DNA from: Deinococcus malanensis
Lineage (GTDB): Bacteria; Deinococcota; Deinococci; Deinococcales; Deinococcaceae
DNA length: 64,000 bases
Assembly: GCF_014647655.1 (NCBI RefSeq)
Contig: NZ_BMPP01000001.1
Coordinates: forward strand, 426,636 to 490,635
Direction of reading: 5' to 3'
The notes below the pieces were generated by a model. It was not told the DNA's origin, did no database searches, and saw only the letters and a list, made by a program, of their open reading frames with translations. Below are positions 9,015 to 16,654 of this stretch, one piece after another. The position numbers and the translations under genes were made by a program. The first letter of the stretch is position 1. Every line of letters starts with the position of its first letter.

Positions 9015-11621
9015 ATGAAGACTCAAGCTTACCAGCGTAGTGCCGCCATGATCCTCCTTTCCCTGACGCTCGCTGCCTGTGGTACTCCATCTACGCCCCA
9101 GGTGACTGTGCCCGTTGCCGCTGCTCCCACGCCTCTGATTCAGGGGCTTTCGGTGCCGACCACTCAGGTTGATAACGAAACGGCGCAGAACTGGTTCGTG
9201 GAGTTCCGCAGCAAGCCCACGACCAAGGGAGGAGACCGCGCCGCCATTGCGCAGGAGCGTCAGATCTTCCGTCAACAGGCCAACGCTGCAGGCATCAAGT
9301 TCCAGCAACGCCTGGAGTTTGAGCGGCTGTGGAACGGCATTTCTATCCGGATTGATCCTGTCGACCTCGGCAAGATCAAGGACCTCGACGGCGTAAAAGC
9401 AGTCTACCCAGTGATGGACGTCGCGCTGCCTGAACTGACCCCTGGTGAAGAACCAGAGATGGCTACTGCCGTCAGCCAAACCGGCGTTGACACCGCCCAG
9501 AACGAAATGGGCCTGACCGGTAAGGGCGTCAAGATTGCCATCATGGACACCGGTATCGACCTTGACCACCCGGCGTTCAAAGGCCGCGTCGTGGCCCAGT
9601 ACGACCTGGTGGGCGACGCCTTTACCGGTGGCAACACCCCTGTTCCCGGCAAGGACAACGTGGACGACTGCGGCGGTCACGGAACGCACGTGGCCGGCAT
9701 CGCGGCCGCCGGGGGACCGGTCAAGGGCGTGGCCCCGGAAGCGTCGCTGGGCGTGTACCGCGTGTTTGGCTGCGCCGGCAGCACCCAGGCCGACATCATG
9801 GTTCAGGCCATGGAACGCGCCCTGGCCGACGGCATGGACGTGCTGAACATGAGCATCGGTTCAGCCTTCAACTCCTGGCCCGAATACCCCACGGCCGTGG
9901 CCAGCAGCAACCTGGTGGACGCGGGCATGGTCGTGGCGGCCTCCATCGGCAACAGCGGATCGGGCGGCGTGTGGGCTGCGGGTGCCCCTGGCGTGGGTGA
10001 GAAGGTCATCGGCGTGGCGAACTTCATGAACAGCCACGTATACCTCAACGAATTTGTGCTGAGCGACGGCACCAAGGTGGGCTATCAAGTCGCTTCGCCC
10101 TCGCCGACCCCACCCACCAGCGGCAGCCTGCCCCTGGCGAAAACCGGCACCACGACCTCGGCTGCCGACGCCTGCGCGGCTCTGCCTGCCAACTCGCTGA
10201 CCGGCAAGGCTGTGCTGATCCGCCGCGGAACCTGTGCGTTCCATACCAAGGCGATCAACGCCCAGAACGCTGGCGCTTCGGCCGTCATCCTGTACAACAA
10301 CGCTGTAGGCCCGCTGGCGGCCAGTGTCGCCGGGACTCCGGCCGTGACCATCCCGGTCGTGGGTGTCTCCGACGCTCTTGGTAAGACGATTGACGCCTTC
10401 ATCGCTGGCACCCCGAGCGCTTCCATGACCTGGACGGCAGGCGCCGGCAGCTACCTGAACCCCACCGGTAACCTGCTCGATACCTCCAGTTCCTACGGTC
10501 TGGCCGCCGACCTGAGCCTCAAGCCCGACCTAGGAGCCCCCGGCGGACTGATCCGCGCTGCCTACCCCCTGAACCTGGCGCCCAGCGGTTACGCGACCCT
10601 CAGTGGTACCAGCATGGCTTCGCCGCATGTGGCTGGTGTGGCGGCGCTGGTGCTGCAGGCCAAGCGAGAAGCAGGCCAGACCATGCGCGCTGAAGATATG
10701 CGCGGCCTGCTCCAGAACACCGCGACGCCCAGGCCCTGGAGCAACAACTCGGGTCAGCTTGACGTTGTCCACCGTCAAGGCGCAGGCATGGTGAACGTCG
10801 TGAACGCGATTAACACCACGGCCACCGTGACCCCTGGCAAGCTGTCGCTGGGCGAGAGCGAGTCTGGTGTGGCACCTCAGACGCTGACCGTGACCAACCG
10901 CGGCACCACGCCGGTCACGTACACGCTGAGCCACACGGGAGCCCGGACCACCGAAGGCAACTACACCGTGAAGAGCTCCGGCCCCGGTGCGACGGCCACC
11001 TTCAGCGCCGGCACGCTGACGGTACCCGCCGGTGGCAGCGCTCAGGTAACGGTCACGGTCAACCCCACGGCACCAAATCTGAGCATTTACGGCGGTTACA
11101 TCGTATTCACGCCCCAGGGTGCCGGTACTCCGCTGCGTGTGCCCTACGCGGGCTTCCAGGGCGATTACCAGGACCTGAAGGTGCTGACCAGTGCGCCTCA
11201 GCTGGCCCGCTTCGATGCCACCAAGAATGCCTACGCTCCGACCACCAACCACACCTTCACCATGCGCGACGGAGACTTCCCGTACTTCCGCATGCACCTG
11301 GACCACTTCGCGCGCTCGATCAAGCTGGACGTGCTGGAAGCCAGCACCATGCAGCCGGTGAACACGCAGTTCTTCAACGCCAGCACCGACGAGTACCTGC
11401 CCCGGAACTCGACGGCCACCGGCTTCTTCGCCTTCGGCTGGGACGGCATGGTCAGCTGGAGCCGCGGCGTGAGCGACAATGCCCAGAACAAGCGCAAGGC
11501 CGTGCCCAACGGCCAGTACGTGATCCGGGTCACCGTGCTCAAGGCCCTGGGTCAGGAAGGCAACTCTGACCACCAGGAAACCTGGACCTCCCCGGTCCTG
11601 ACCGTCAACGCTTCCAAGTAA
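9015..11621 (+). CDS. secreted subtilisin-like (S8) lipoprotein protease with PA insert
   Basis: 868 residues. The ATG at 9015 is preceded by GGAGGG at a good distance. The signal peptide ends in a lipobox LAAC with Cys22, so the protein should be lipid-anchored. An I9-like propeptide (about 50-130) precedes the catalytic domain: Asp178 (MDTGID), His222 (GHGTHVAG) and Ser533 (GTSMASPH). The long gap between His and Ser holds a protease-associated (PA) domain at about 345-460, as in Vpr or lactocepin-type subtilases. The C-terminal 270 residues look like beta-sandwich (Fn3-like) modules. One of three exported proteases within 9 kb. Confidence 0.92.
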   Translation: MKTQAYQRSAAMILLSLTLAACGTPSTPQVTVPVAAAPTPLIQGLSVPTTQVDNETAQNWFVEFRSKPTTKGGDRAAIAQERQIFRQQANAAGIKFQQRLEFERLWNGISIRIDPVDLGKIKDLDGVKAVYPVMDVALPELTPGEEPEMATAVSQTGVDTAQNEMGLTGKGVKIAIMDTGIDLDHPAFKGRVVAQYDLVGDAFTGGNTPVPGKDNVDDCGGHGTHVAGIAAAGGPVKGVAPEASLGVYRVFGCAGSTQADIMVQAMERALADGMDVLNMSIGSAFNSWPEYPTAVASSNLVDAGMVVAASIGNSGSGGVWAAGAPGVGEKVIGVANFMNSHVYLNEFVLSDGTKVGYQVASPSPTPPTSGSLPLAKTGTTTSAADACAALPANSLTGKAVLIRRGTCAFHTKAINAQNAGASAVILYNNAVGPLAASVAGTPAVTIPVVGVSDALGKTIDAFIAGTPSASMTWTAGAGSYLNPTGNLLDTSSSYGLAADLSLKPDLGAPGGLIRAAYPLNLAPSGYATLSGTSMASPHVAGVAALVLQAKREAGQTMRAEDMRGLLQNTATPRPWSNNSGQLDVVHRQGAGMVNVVNAINTTATVTPGKLSLGESESGVAPQTLTVTNRGTTPVTYTLSHTGARTTEGNYTVKSSGPGATATFSAGTLTVPAGGSAQVTVTVNPTAPNLSIYGGYIVFTPQGAGTPLRVPYAGFQGDYQDLKVLTSAPQLARFDATKNAYAPTTNHTFTMRDGDFPYFRMHLDHFARSIKLDVLEASTMQPVNTQFFNASTDEYLPRNSTATGFFAFGWDGMVSWSRGVSDNAQNKRKAVPNGQYVIRVTVLKALGQEGNSDHQETWTSPVLTVNASK

Positions 11622-11632
11622 AACCTGTCTTG

Positions 11633-11670
11633 AGAAAAGCGCCCGCACCCGATGCGGGCGCTTTTCTGTT
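11633..11670 (+). terminator. intrinsic terminator after S8 protease gene
   Basis: A perfect 15-bp stem (11633-11647 with 11653-11667) closes on a 5-nt loop CCCGA. The 3' arm ends in CTTTTCT followed by GTTGCTTT, so the RNA ends U-rich. The arms are A/T-rich at the base, and the hairpin would work on both strands. Confidence 0.9.
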
Positions 11671-11707
11671 GCTTTGCATGGTGCCGATCCGTACTACCAT
11701 CGGGCGC

Positions 11708-14200
11708 GTGAGTACTGCAGCCACCCTGCCCATCCATGAGGTCATTCCGGCGCTGCGCCGGGCGCTGACCCTGCACCGGCTGGTGGTCCTTCAGGCGCCT
11801 CCCGGAGCCGGCAAAAGTACGTCCCTGCCGCTCTCGCTGCTGGGCGAACCCTGGCTGGCCGGCCAGCAGATCATCATGCTGCAACCCCGGCGAGTAGCAG
11901 CCCGGGCCGTGGCCGCCCGGCTGGCCGAAGGGCTGGGGGAAGAGCCCGGGGGCGTGGTCGGGTACCGTGTGCGCTTCGAGTCGCGGACCTCGGGCAGGAC
12001 CCGCATTGAAGTCGTCACCGAGGGCATCCTGACCCGGCGCCTGCAACGTGATCCGGAACTGTCGGGCGTGGGTCTGGTGATTCTCGACGAGTTTCACGAG
12101 CGTTCCCTCAATGCTGATCTGGCGCTGGCCCTGCTGCGCGAGGTTCAGGGAGCCTTGCGCGACGATCTGCGGGTGCTGGTCATGTCGGCCACGCTGGACC
12201 CGGAGCTGCCGGCCCGTCTGGACGCCCCCATGGTCGAAAGTCAGGGCCGCGCGTATCCGGTGGAGGTGCGCTATCTGTCGGCCGATCCGGTCGGCCGTGT
12301 CGAGGACCTGGTGGCCCGCGCCGTCCGCGACGCGCTGGACCGGGACCAGGGAGATGTGCTGGCCTTCCTGCCTGGGGTGCGTGAGATCCGTGCGGCGCAG
12401 GGCAAGCTGGCAGGAGTGGACGCGCAGGTGCTGCCGCTCTACGGTGACCTGCCGCTGCGCGAACAGCGCCGGGCCCTGCTGCCTGATCCGGTCGGGCAGC
12501 GCAAGGTCGTGCTCTCGACCAGCATCGCCGAGACCTCCCTGACTATTGAAGGAGTCCGTGTGGTGGTGGACGGTGGCCTGAGCCGCACCCAGCACTTCGA
12601 CCCGGCCACCGGACTGACCCGCATGGTGACGGGGCGGGTCACCCGGGACGCCGCCACCCAGCGGGCCGGGCGGGCCGGCCGTACGGCGCCCGGCGTGGCC
12701 TACCGGCTGTGGAGTGAGCGGACCCAGCCCTTGCTGGGAGCCGCCCGGCCCGCCGAGATCCTCGAGGCGGACCTTGCGCCTCTGACCCTGGAACTCGCCC
12801 AGTGGGGAGCCCCGGACCCTGGGGCCCTGGCATGGCTGGACGCACCCCCGCCGCCACGCATCGAAACTGCCCGTGCCCTGCTGCGTGGTCTTGACGCCCT
12901 GGATGAGCAGGGCCGGGCCACGACGGAAGGTGCGCGGCTGCTCGACTTTCCTACCCATCCGCGCATCGCGCATCTGCTGACCGGCGGCGCGGCACAGGGC
13001 CAGGGAGCCCTCGCCGCCGATGTGGCTGCCCTGCTTGAGGAGCGTGACCCCCTGCCTTCTGGAAGTGGAACAGACCTGACTGACCGCGTAGCCGCCCTGC
13101 GGCGCTGGCGTGACGTCGGGGCAGGTGGGGGAGACCCGGCTGTGCTTGAACGCGTGGAGCGGCTCTCCAGGCAGTGGCGCCAGCTGTTGGGCGTCGGTGC
13201 TGCCGACGATGCGCCTGACCCCTTTGCGGTCGGGGCGCTGGTGGCCCGGGCCTATCCGGAACGGGAGGCGCTGGCCCGTCCCATCACGGCAGGGCTGAGC
13301 CGGGGACGGTTTCTGCTGGCAGGCGGACAGGGAGCGGCCCTGCCGGAAGGTGACGCACTGGCGGGCGCCTCAGCCCTGGCGGTGGCGCATCTTGATGCCG
13401 CCCAGGCCGAGGGACGGGTGTTTCTAGCGGCGCCTCTGGACCTTCAACTCCTGCGCGCCCAGGCCACCTGGGAGGACTCCGTGCGCTGGGATACGCGCAG
13501 TGGGACGTTGGTTGCCCAGCAGGAACTCCGGGTGGGAGCGCTCGTGCTGGAGACCCGGCCGCTCCGGCAGATTCCGGCGGCGCAGCGTATAAACGCCCTG
13601 TCGGGCGCCATTCGGGCCGAAGGCCTGCATCTGCTGACCTTCTCACCCGAGGCGGCCCAGTGGCGGGCCCGGGTGGAGTCGCTGCGCCATTGGCGTCCAG
13701 ACGACAACTGGCCGGATGTCTCAGACCGGGCGCTGCTGGACACCCTGGATGACTGGCTTGGACCCTTGTTGGGGGGCGCTCGCTCCCGCGAGGATCTGGC
13801 GCGGCTGAGTCTTCTGCCGGCCTTCCAGGCGTTGCTGGAGTGGCCGAAGCCCCAGCAGCTTGACGACCTGGCGCCTACGCATCTGAGCGTGCCCAGCGGA
13901 AGCCGGGTGCGGCTGGAGTACCGCCTCGGCGCAGAACCCCCGATTCTGGCGGTCAAACTGCAGGAACTGTTTGGCCTGGAGCAGACCCCCACCGTCAACG
14001 CGGGGCGCACGCCGGTGCTGCTCCACCTGCTGTCTCCAGGAGGGCGGCCGGTACAGGTCACGCAGGACCTGCGCAGTTTCTGGAACAGCAGCTATTTCGA
14101 GGTGCGCAAGGACCTGCGGGGCCGTTATCCCAAGCATCCCTGGCCGGATGATCCCTGGACCCACCTGCCGACCCGTTTCACCAAGAAACGCGGAGGGTAG
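11708..14200 (+). CDS. hrpB: ATP-dependent helicase HrpB (DEAH-type)
   Basis: 830 residues, the usual HrpB length. I chose the GTG at 11708 because a TACCAT hexamer (11695-11700) lies 7 nt upstream, the leaderless arrangement common here, and longer starts would run back into the terminator. Motif I is PPGAGKST (Lys36), motif II DEFH, motif III SATLD, motif VI QRAGRAGR. The C-terminal half has the HrpB-specific domain with the YPKHPWPDDP segment near the end. The family is an RNA-helicase-like protein of unclear role in most bacteria. Confidence 0.93.
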   Translation: MSTAATLPIHEVIPALRRALTLHRLVVLQAPPGAGKSTSLPLSLLGEPWLAGQQIIMLQPRRVAARAVAARLAEGLGEEPGGVVGYRVRFESRTSGRTRIEVVTEGILTRRLQRDPELSGVGLVILDEFHERSLNADLALALLREVQGALRDDLRVLVMSATLDPELPARLDAPMVESQGRAYPVEVRYLSADPVGRVEDLVARAVRDALDRDQGDVLAFLPGVREIRAAQGKLAGVDAQVLPLYGDLPLREQRRALLPDPVGQRKVVLSTSIAETSLTIEGVRVVVDGGLSRTQHFDPATGLTRMVTGRVTRDAATQRAGRAGRTAPGVAYRLWSERTQPLLGAARPAEILEADLAPLTLELAQWGAPDPGALAWLDAPPPPRIETARALLRGLDALDEQGRATTEGARLLDFPTHPRIAHLLTGGAAQGQGALAADVAALLEERDPLPSGSGTDLTDRVAALRRWRDVGAGGGDPAVLERVERLSRQWRQLLGVGAADDAPDPFAVGALVARAYPEREALARPITAGLSRGRFLLAGGQGAALPEGDALAGASALAVAHLDAAQAEGRVFLAAPLDLQLLRAQATWEDSVRWDTRSGTLVAQQELRVGALVLETRPLRQIPAAQRINALSGAIRAEGLHLLTFSPEAAQWRARVESLRHWRPDDNWPDVSDRALLDTLDDWLGPLLGGARSREDLARLSLLPAFQALLEWPKPQQLDDLAPTHLSVPSGSRVRLEYRLGAEPPILAVKLQELFGLEQTPTVNAGRTPVLLHLLSPGGRPVQVTQDLRSFWNSSYFEVRKDLRGRYPKHPWPDDPWTHLPTRFTKKRGG

Positions 14201-14289
14201 GCTGGGTGTGCAGGCCGGGGGTACGCTTCCCCCCAGCAGGCAGGCGCACCTGCGGCCCTGGCGAAGGTCGATCTCTGAAAAGCTGGGGT

Positions 14290-14784
14290 ATGCGTACACA
14301 GATCCTGGCCGGCCTCCTGATGCTGAGTGGAAGCGCCAGTGCCGCAGCGGACTATTCCAGGACCCTCTGGTCCTTTGTGCTGGGACAGGCGACCACCCCG
14401 CCGGTGGTGGACTCCCGGATCATGGGTGACATCGTGATGCGGATGTGGGTCAAGCCGCCCTCGGTTCCGGCTGAAGGCGTGTTCGTGCTGTACATGCCGC
14501 GCCTGAGCCAGGCCCACTGGGCTGTGATGCTGATTGGTCCTCGGGGACGCGCCGGTGAATTTGTCGGAGCCTCGAGCCTGACCTTCGTCAAGACCATGGT
14601 CAGCCCGAAAAGACCTTCCGAAAAAATGAACCTGTACCGGCTTGGAAACGGCATGTTCAAGGGCCTGTACGTCAGTGAGGGCACGGTTTCCGACAAGGCG
14701 GGCAAGGCTCACAGGGTGCTGATGCTGCTGACCCCACAGATGCTTCGTGAGGAACTTAGTCCAGGGGATGTCCTGGGACGCTGA
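14290..14784 (+). CDS. small secreted protein of unknown function
   Basis: 164 residues. The ATG at 14290 opens a clear signal peptide (hydrophobic ILAGLLMLSG then SASAAAD); a frame extension back to 14206 lacks it. The mature part is mixed alpha/beta without a motif I recognise. It follows hrpB by 89 nt on the same strand and ends ahead of the bidirectional hairpin at 14840-14868. No strong Shine-Dalgarno is seen, only GGGG directly before the start. Confidence 0.65.
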   Translation: MRTQILAGLLMLSGSASAAADYSRTLWSFVLGQATTPPVVDSRIMGDIVMRMWVKPPSVPAEGVFVLYMPRLSQAHWAVMLIGPRGRAGEFVGASSLTFVKTMVSPKRPSEKMNLYRLGNGMFKGLYVSEGTVSDKAGKAHRVLMLLTPQMLREELSPGDVLGR

Positions 14785-14839
14785 AGCGTTGGTCCGGGTA
14801 AAGCCACTGCTGTTCGCTTTGCAGGCTGTGATGAACCGG

Positions 14840-14868
14840 AAAAAGCCCGCCGGAATGGCAGGCTTTTT
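14840..14868. terminator. bidirectional intrinsic terminator
   Basis: A 12-bp stem with one C-A mismatch and loop GGAAT; the outer arms are AAAAA and TTTTT, so the U-tract works on both strands. It serves the secreted protein gene (+) and the ddrA/micro-ORF unit (-), whose last stop is 15 nt away. Confidence 0.85.
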
Positions 14869-14882
14869 GATAAGGTTTCAGA

Positions 14883-14975
14883 TCACAGCAGCCGTGCGAG
14901 GGCGCCGCCCAGCAGCATCAGCAGCAGCACGGTCGCCATGGCGAACTGAAGCTGCCGGGCTGTGGGCCGGGTCAT
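14883..14975 (-). CDS. 30-residue predicted membrane peptide coupled to ddrA
   Basis: Not a conventional annotation: a 30-codon frame whose ATG overlaps the ddrA stop by 4 bp (ATGA), the same coupling used by several operons in this window. It begins MTRPTARQLQ, then is almost wholly hydrophobic (Leu, Met, Ala, Val, Gly) to the end, with a single Arg before the final two Leu, so it could form one transmembrane helix with a basic N-terminus. The bidirectional terminator begins 15 nt after its stop, which puts it inside the ddrA transcript. It would be co-expressed with ddrA. Function unknown; protein production is inferred from position and composition. Confidence 0.6.
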   Translation of the reverse strand: MTRPTARQLQFAMATVLLLMLLGGALARLL

Positions 14976-15577
14976 GCGGCGCGGCCCTGGTTGCCCCCGC
15001 TGACGGGGTGCAGGCTGCCCAGCGCGGCTTTAAGGTGCTTGTACACTTCACGCTGCAGTTCCAGATCCTCGGGCATTTCGTAACGCAACTGATCCATAGC
15101 CTGAACAAGGTGTGCACCGCCAGGGCTCCGCTCGTGGTCCGGGCGGGCCCACTCGGGCAGTTCCGGCGGGCTGACCGGCTCGCGCTTGGCATCGTTCCAG
15201 GCTACCCACTGCTTGGGCAGGTCGTACAGGTAACGGCCGATGCCGAACTGCACGGCGCAGCGCTTCAGCGCGTCGCTGGCGGCGGCTTTCAGGGTGCCCA
15301 GGTCGCCCTCGGGGGCTTCGCCGATGTCTTCACGGCTGACGCCCAGAACGGTCAGGCGGCCCTTAACGGTGGGCAGACGGGTGCCGGGCACAACTTCCAC
15401 TTCGAAGGACCAGGCATCGGGGCAGACGGCGTCGAGGCGGTCCTGAACATTGCGCGCGTCGATATGGGCCAGCATCAGCGCGCGGCTGCGGTCTTTGGTA
15501 ATCACGCCGGGTTTCCACGCGACCGCGTGAGCGGGAAACGGGGCTTGCAGTCGTTTCTGTACATCGCTCAGCTTCAT
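14972..15577 (-). CDS. ddrA: DNA damage response protein DdrA (Rad52-like)
   Basis: 201 residues, close to the D. radiodurans DdrA length. The N-terminal MKLSDVQKRL, the SFEVEVVPG and TVKGRLTVLGV strands, the KAAASDALKRCAVQFGIG helix and the DLPKQWVAW segment follow the Rad52/DdrA pattern. The family binds 3' single-stranded DNA ends and protects them from nucleases after irradiation or desiccation. Translation is probably leaderless: TAAACT lies 6 nt before the ATG. The promoter spacer contains a perfect palindrome, consistent with damage-inducible repression. Its stop overlaps a 30-codon frame. Confidence 0.92.
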   Translation of the reverse strand: MKLSDVQKRLQAPFPAHAVAWKPGVITKDRSRALMLAHIDARNVQDRLDAVCPDAWSFEVEVVPGTRLPTVKGRLTVLGVSREDIGEAPEGDLGTLKAAASDALKRCAVQFGIGRYLYDLPKQWVAWNDAKREPVSPPELPEWARPDHERSPGGAHLVQAMDQLRYEMPEDLELQREVYKHLKAALGSLHPVSGGNQGRAA

Positions 15578-15583
15578 GGATTT

Positions 15584-15612
15584 AGTTTATAACAGAATGA
15601 CATTCTGGTCAA
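15584..15612 (-). promoter_or_regulatory. ddrA promoter with 15-bp palindrome (candidate RDRM/DdrO operator)
   Basis: On the minus strand, TTGACC (15607-15612), a 17-bp spacer and TAAACT (15584-15589) form a good promoter. The palindrome CAGAATGACATTCTG (15593-15607) fills the spacer and touches the -35. One half, AATGACAT, matches the core of the radiation/desiccation response motif bound by DdrO; the outer positions do not, so this is a variant at best. Confidence 0.6.
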
Positions 15613-15671
15613 GGCGTAATTCCTCTTACGACTAAGGTAGACCTGGGCTTGTTTTCTCGCATTGCGACGTG

Positions 15672-15696
15672 AAAAACCCCTGGCATGAACCAGGGG
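15672..15696 (-). terminator. intrinsic terminator of the S1 protease gene
   Basis: A 7-bp stem CCCCTGG/CCAGGGG with 6-nt loop, followed on the minus strand by five T (complement of 15672-15676). It lies 20 nt after the protease stop. Confidence 0.85.
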
Positions 15697-15715
15697 ACGA
15701 GTTCCGGTTGGTGTC

Positions 15716-16579
15716 TTACTGTGCGCCGATTCCAGTCTGCTGGTAGATCCAGTTGATGTATCCGTTGACACGCGTATAAACCCCGTATCCACGGCAGGCC
15801 GACGGCCCATAGCTCACAATGCCCAGCACGTAAAACTTGCTGTTGTAGCGTGAGGCCAGGGGCCCACCGCTATCACCATTGCAGCTGTCCTTCCCTGCGT
15901 CGTACTTGCCGCAGATGGTGTTGCTGGGCCGGGTGCCGCAGTCACTGCCGGTGGGCGTGATCGGGATGGTCACTTCACGCAGGGCCGTGGGGCTCGACGA
16001 TCCGGTTTCGGTCTTGCCCCAGCCGCTGACGGTGGCGCTGCGGCCGTTGACATCCAGCACGGACTCGGTTGTGTTGTTGGGAAGCGCGGCGGTCTGTACC
16101 GTACTGCCAAGCGTAAAGGCCGTGCCAACCCTGACCAGAGCGATGTCATAGCCCTTGCTGGCGTCGCTGTAATAGGGATGAATGATGATCTGGCTGGGGG
16201 TGCGCTGCTGACCGCTGGTGGTGGTCAGGTTGTTGATGCCGGCGCGTACCCGCATGCTGCTGGCGCTGTAACCCTGGACGCAGTGGGCGGCAGTAAGAAT
16301 CCAGTTGGAGCTGATCAGGGTGCCGCCGCACCACCCGCTCATGGAGTTGTAGGGGGTGACGCTGACCTGGTACGGACGGTAGGTGGTGCTGGTGACGGTG
16401 CCGTACACGATCTGGCTGCTCAGCTTGTCAAAGGCGAGTTCGGTGCCCGTGGTGGTCACGGTTTCTTCGGGCAGCGCGGCGATGGTTGGCTGGGGCACAT
16501 CCGCCTGAGGACCAGTTGAACCGCAGGCAGTGAAGAGCAGGGAACCAAGAGCGATCAGCGGAAGAGCAAACTTTTTCAT
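15716..16579 (-). CDS. secreted trypsin-like (S1) serine protease, lipoprotein
   Basis: 287 residues. The signal peptide ends in a lipobox (FTAC, Cys19). The catalytic triad is complete: His99 (TAAHC), Asp145 (YDIALV) and Ser237 (GDSGGP). Asp231, six residues before the Ser, is the position that gives trypsin-like cleavage after Arg or Lys. Six or more Cys in the mature domain suggest disulfides and an extracytoplasmic site. GGAGG precedes the ATG. The S8 protease gene upstream ends only 75 nt before it, with just a 6-bp hairpin between, so partial co-transcription is possible. Confidence 0.92.
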   Translation of the reverse strand: MKKFALPLIALGSLLFTACGSTGPQADVPQPTIAALPEETVTTTGTELAFDKLSSQIVYGTVTSTTYRPYQVSVTPYNSMSGWCGGTLISSNWILTAAHCVQGYSASSMRVRAGINNLTTTSGQQRTPSQIIIHPYYSDASKGYDIALVRVGTAFTLGSTVQTAALPNNTTESVLDVNGRSATVSGWGKTETGSSSPTALREVTIPITPTGSDCGTRPSNTICGKYDAGKDSCNGDSGGPLASRYNSKFYVLGIVSYGPSACRGYGVYTRVNGYINWIYQQTGIGAQ

Positions 16580-16654
16580 CAGAACCTCCAGAAGGATGAA
16601 TTTGGCAGCTGAACCCCGCTGCCAGAAGTGATACGGGCAGCGCGGAAACGGGGA

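Noticed and set aside
15614..15632. CGTAA...TTACG inverted repeat as an RDRM
   Set aside because: The half-sites are in the opposite order to the radiation/desiccation motif, and it lies upstream of the -35.
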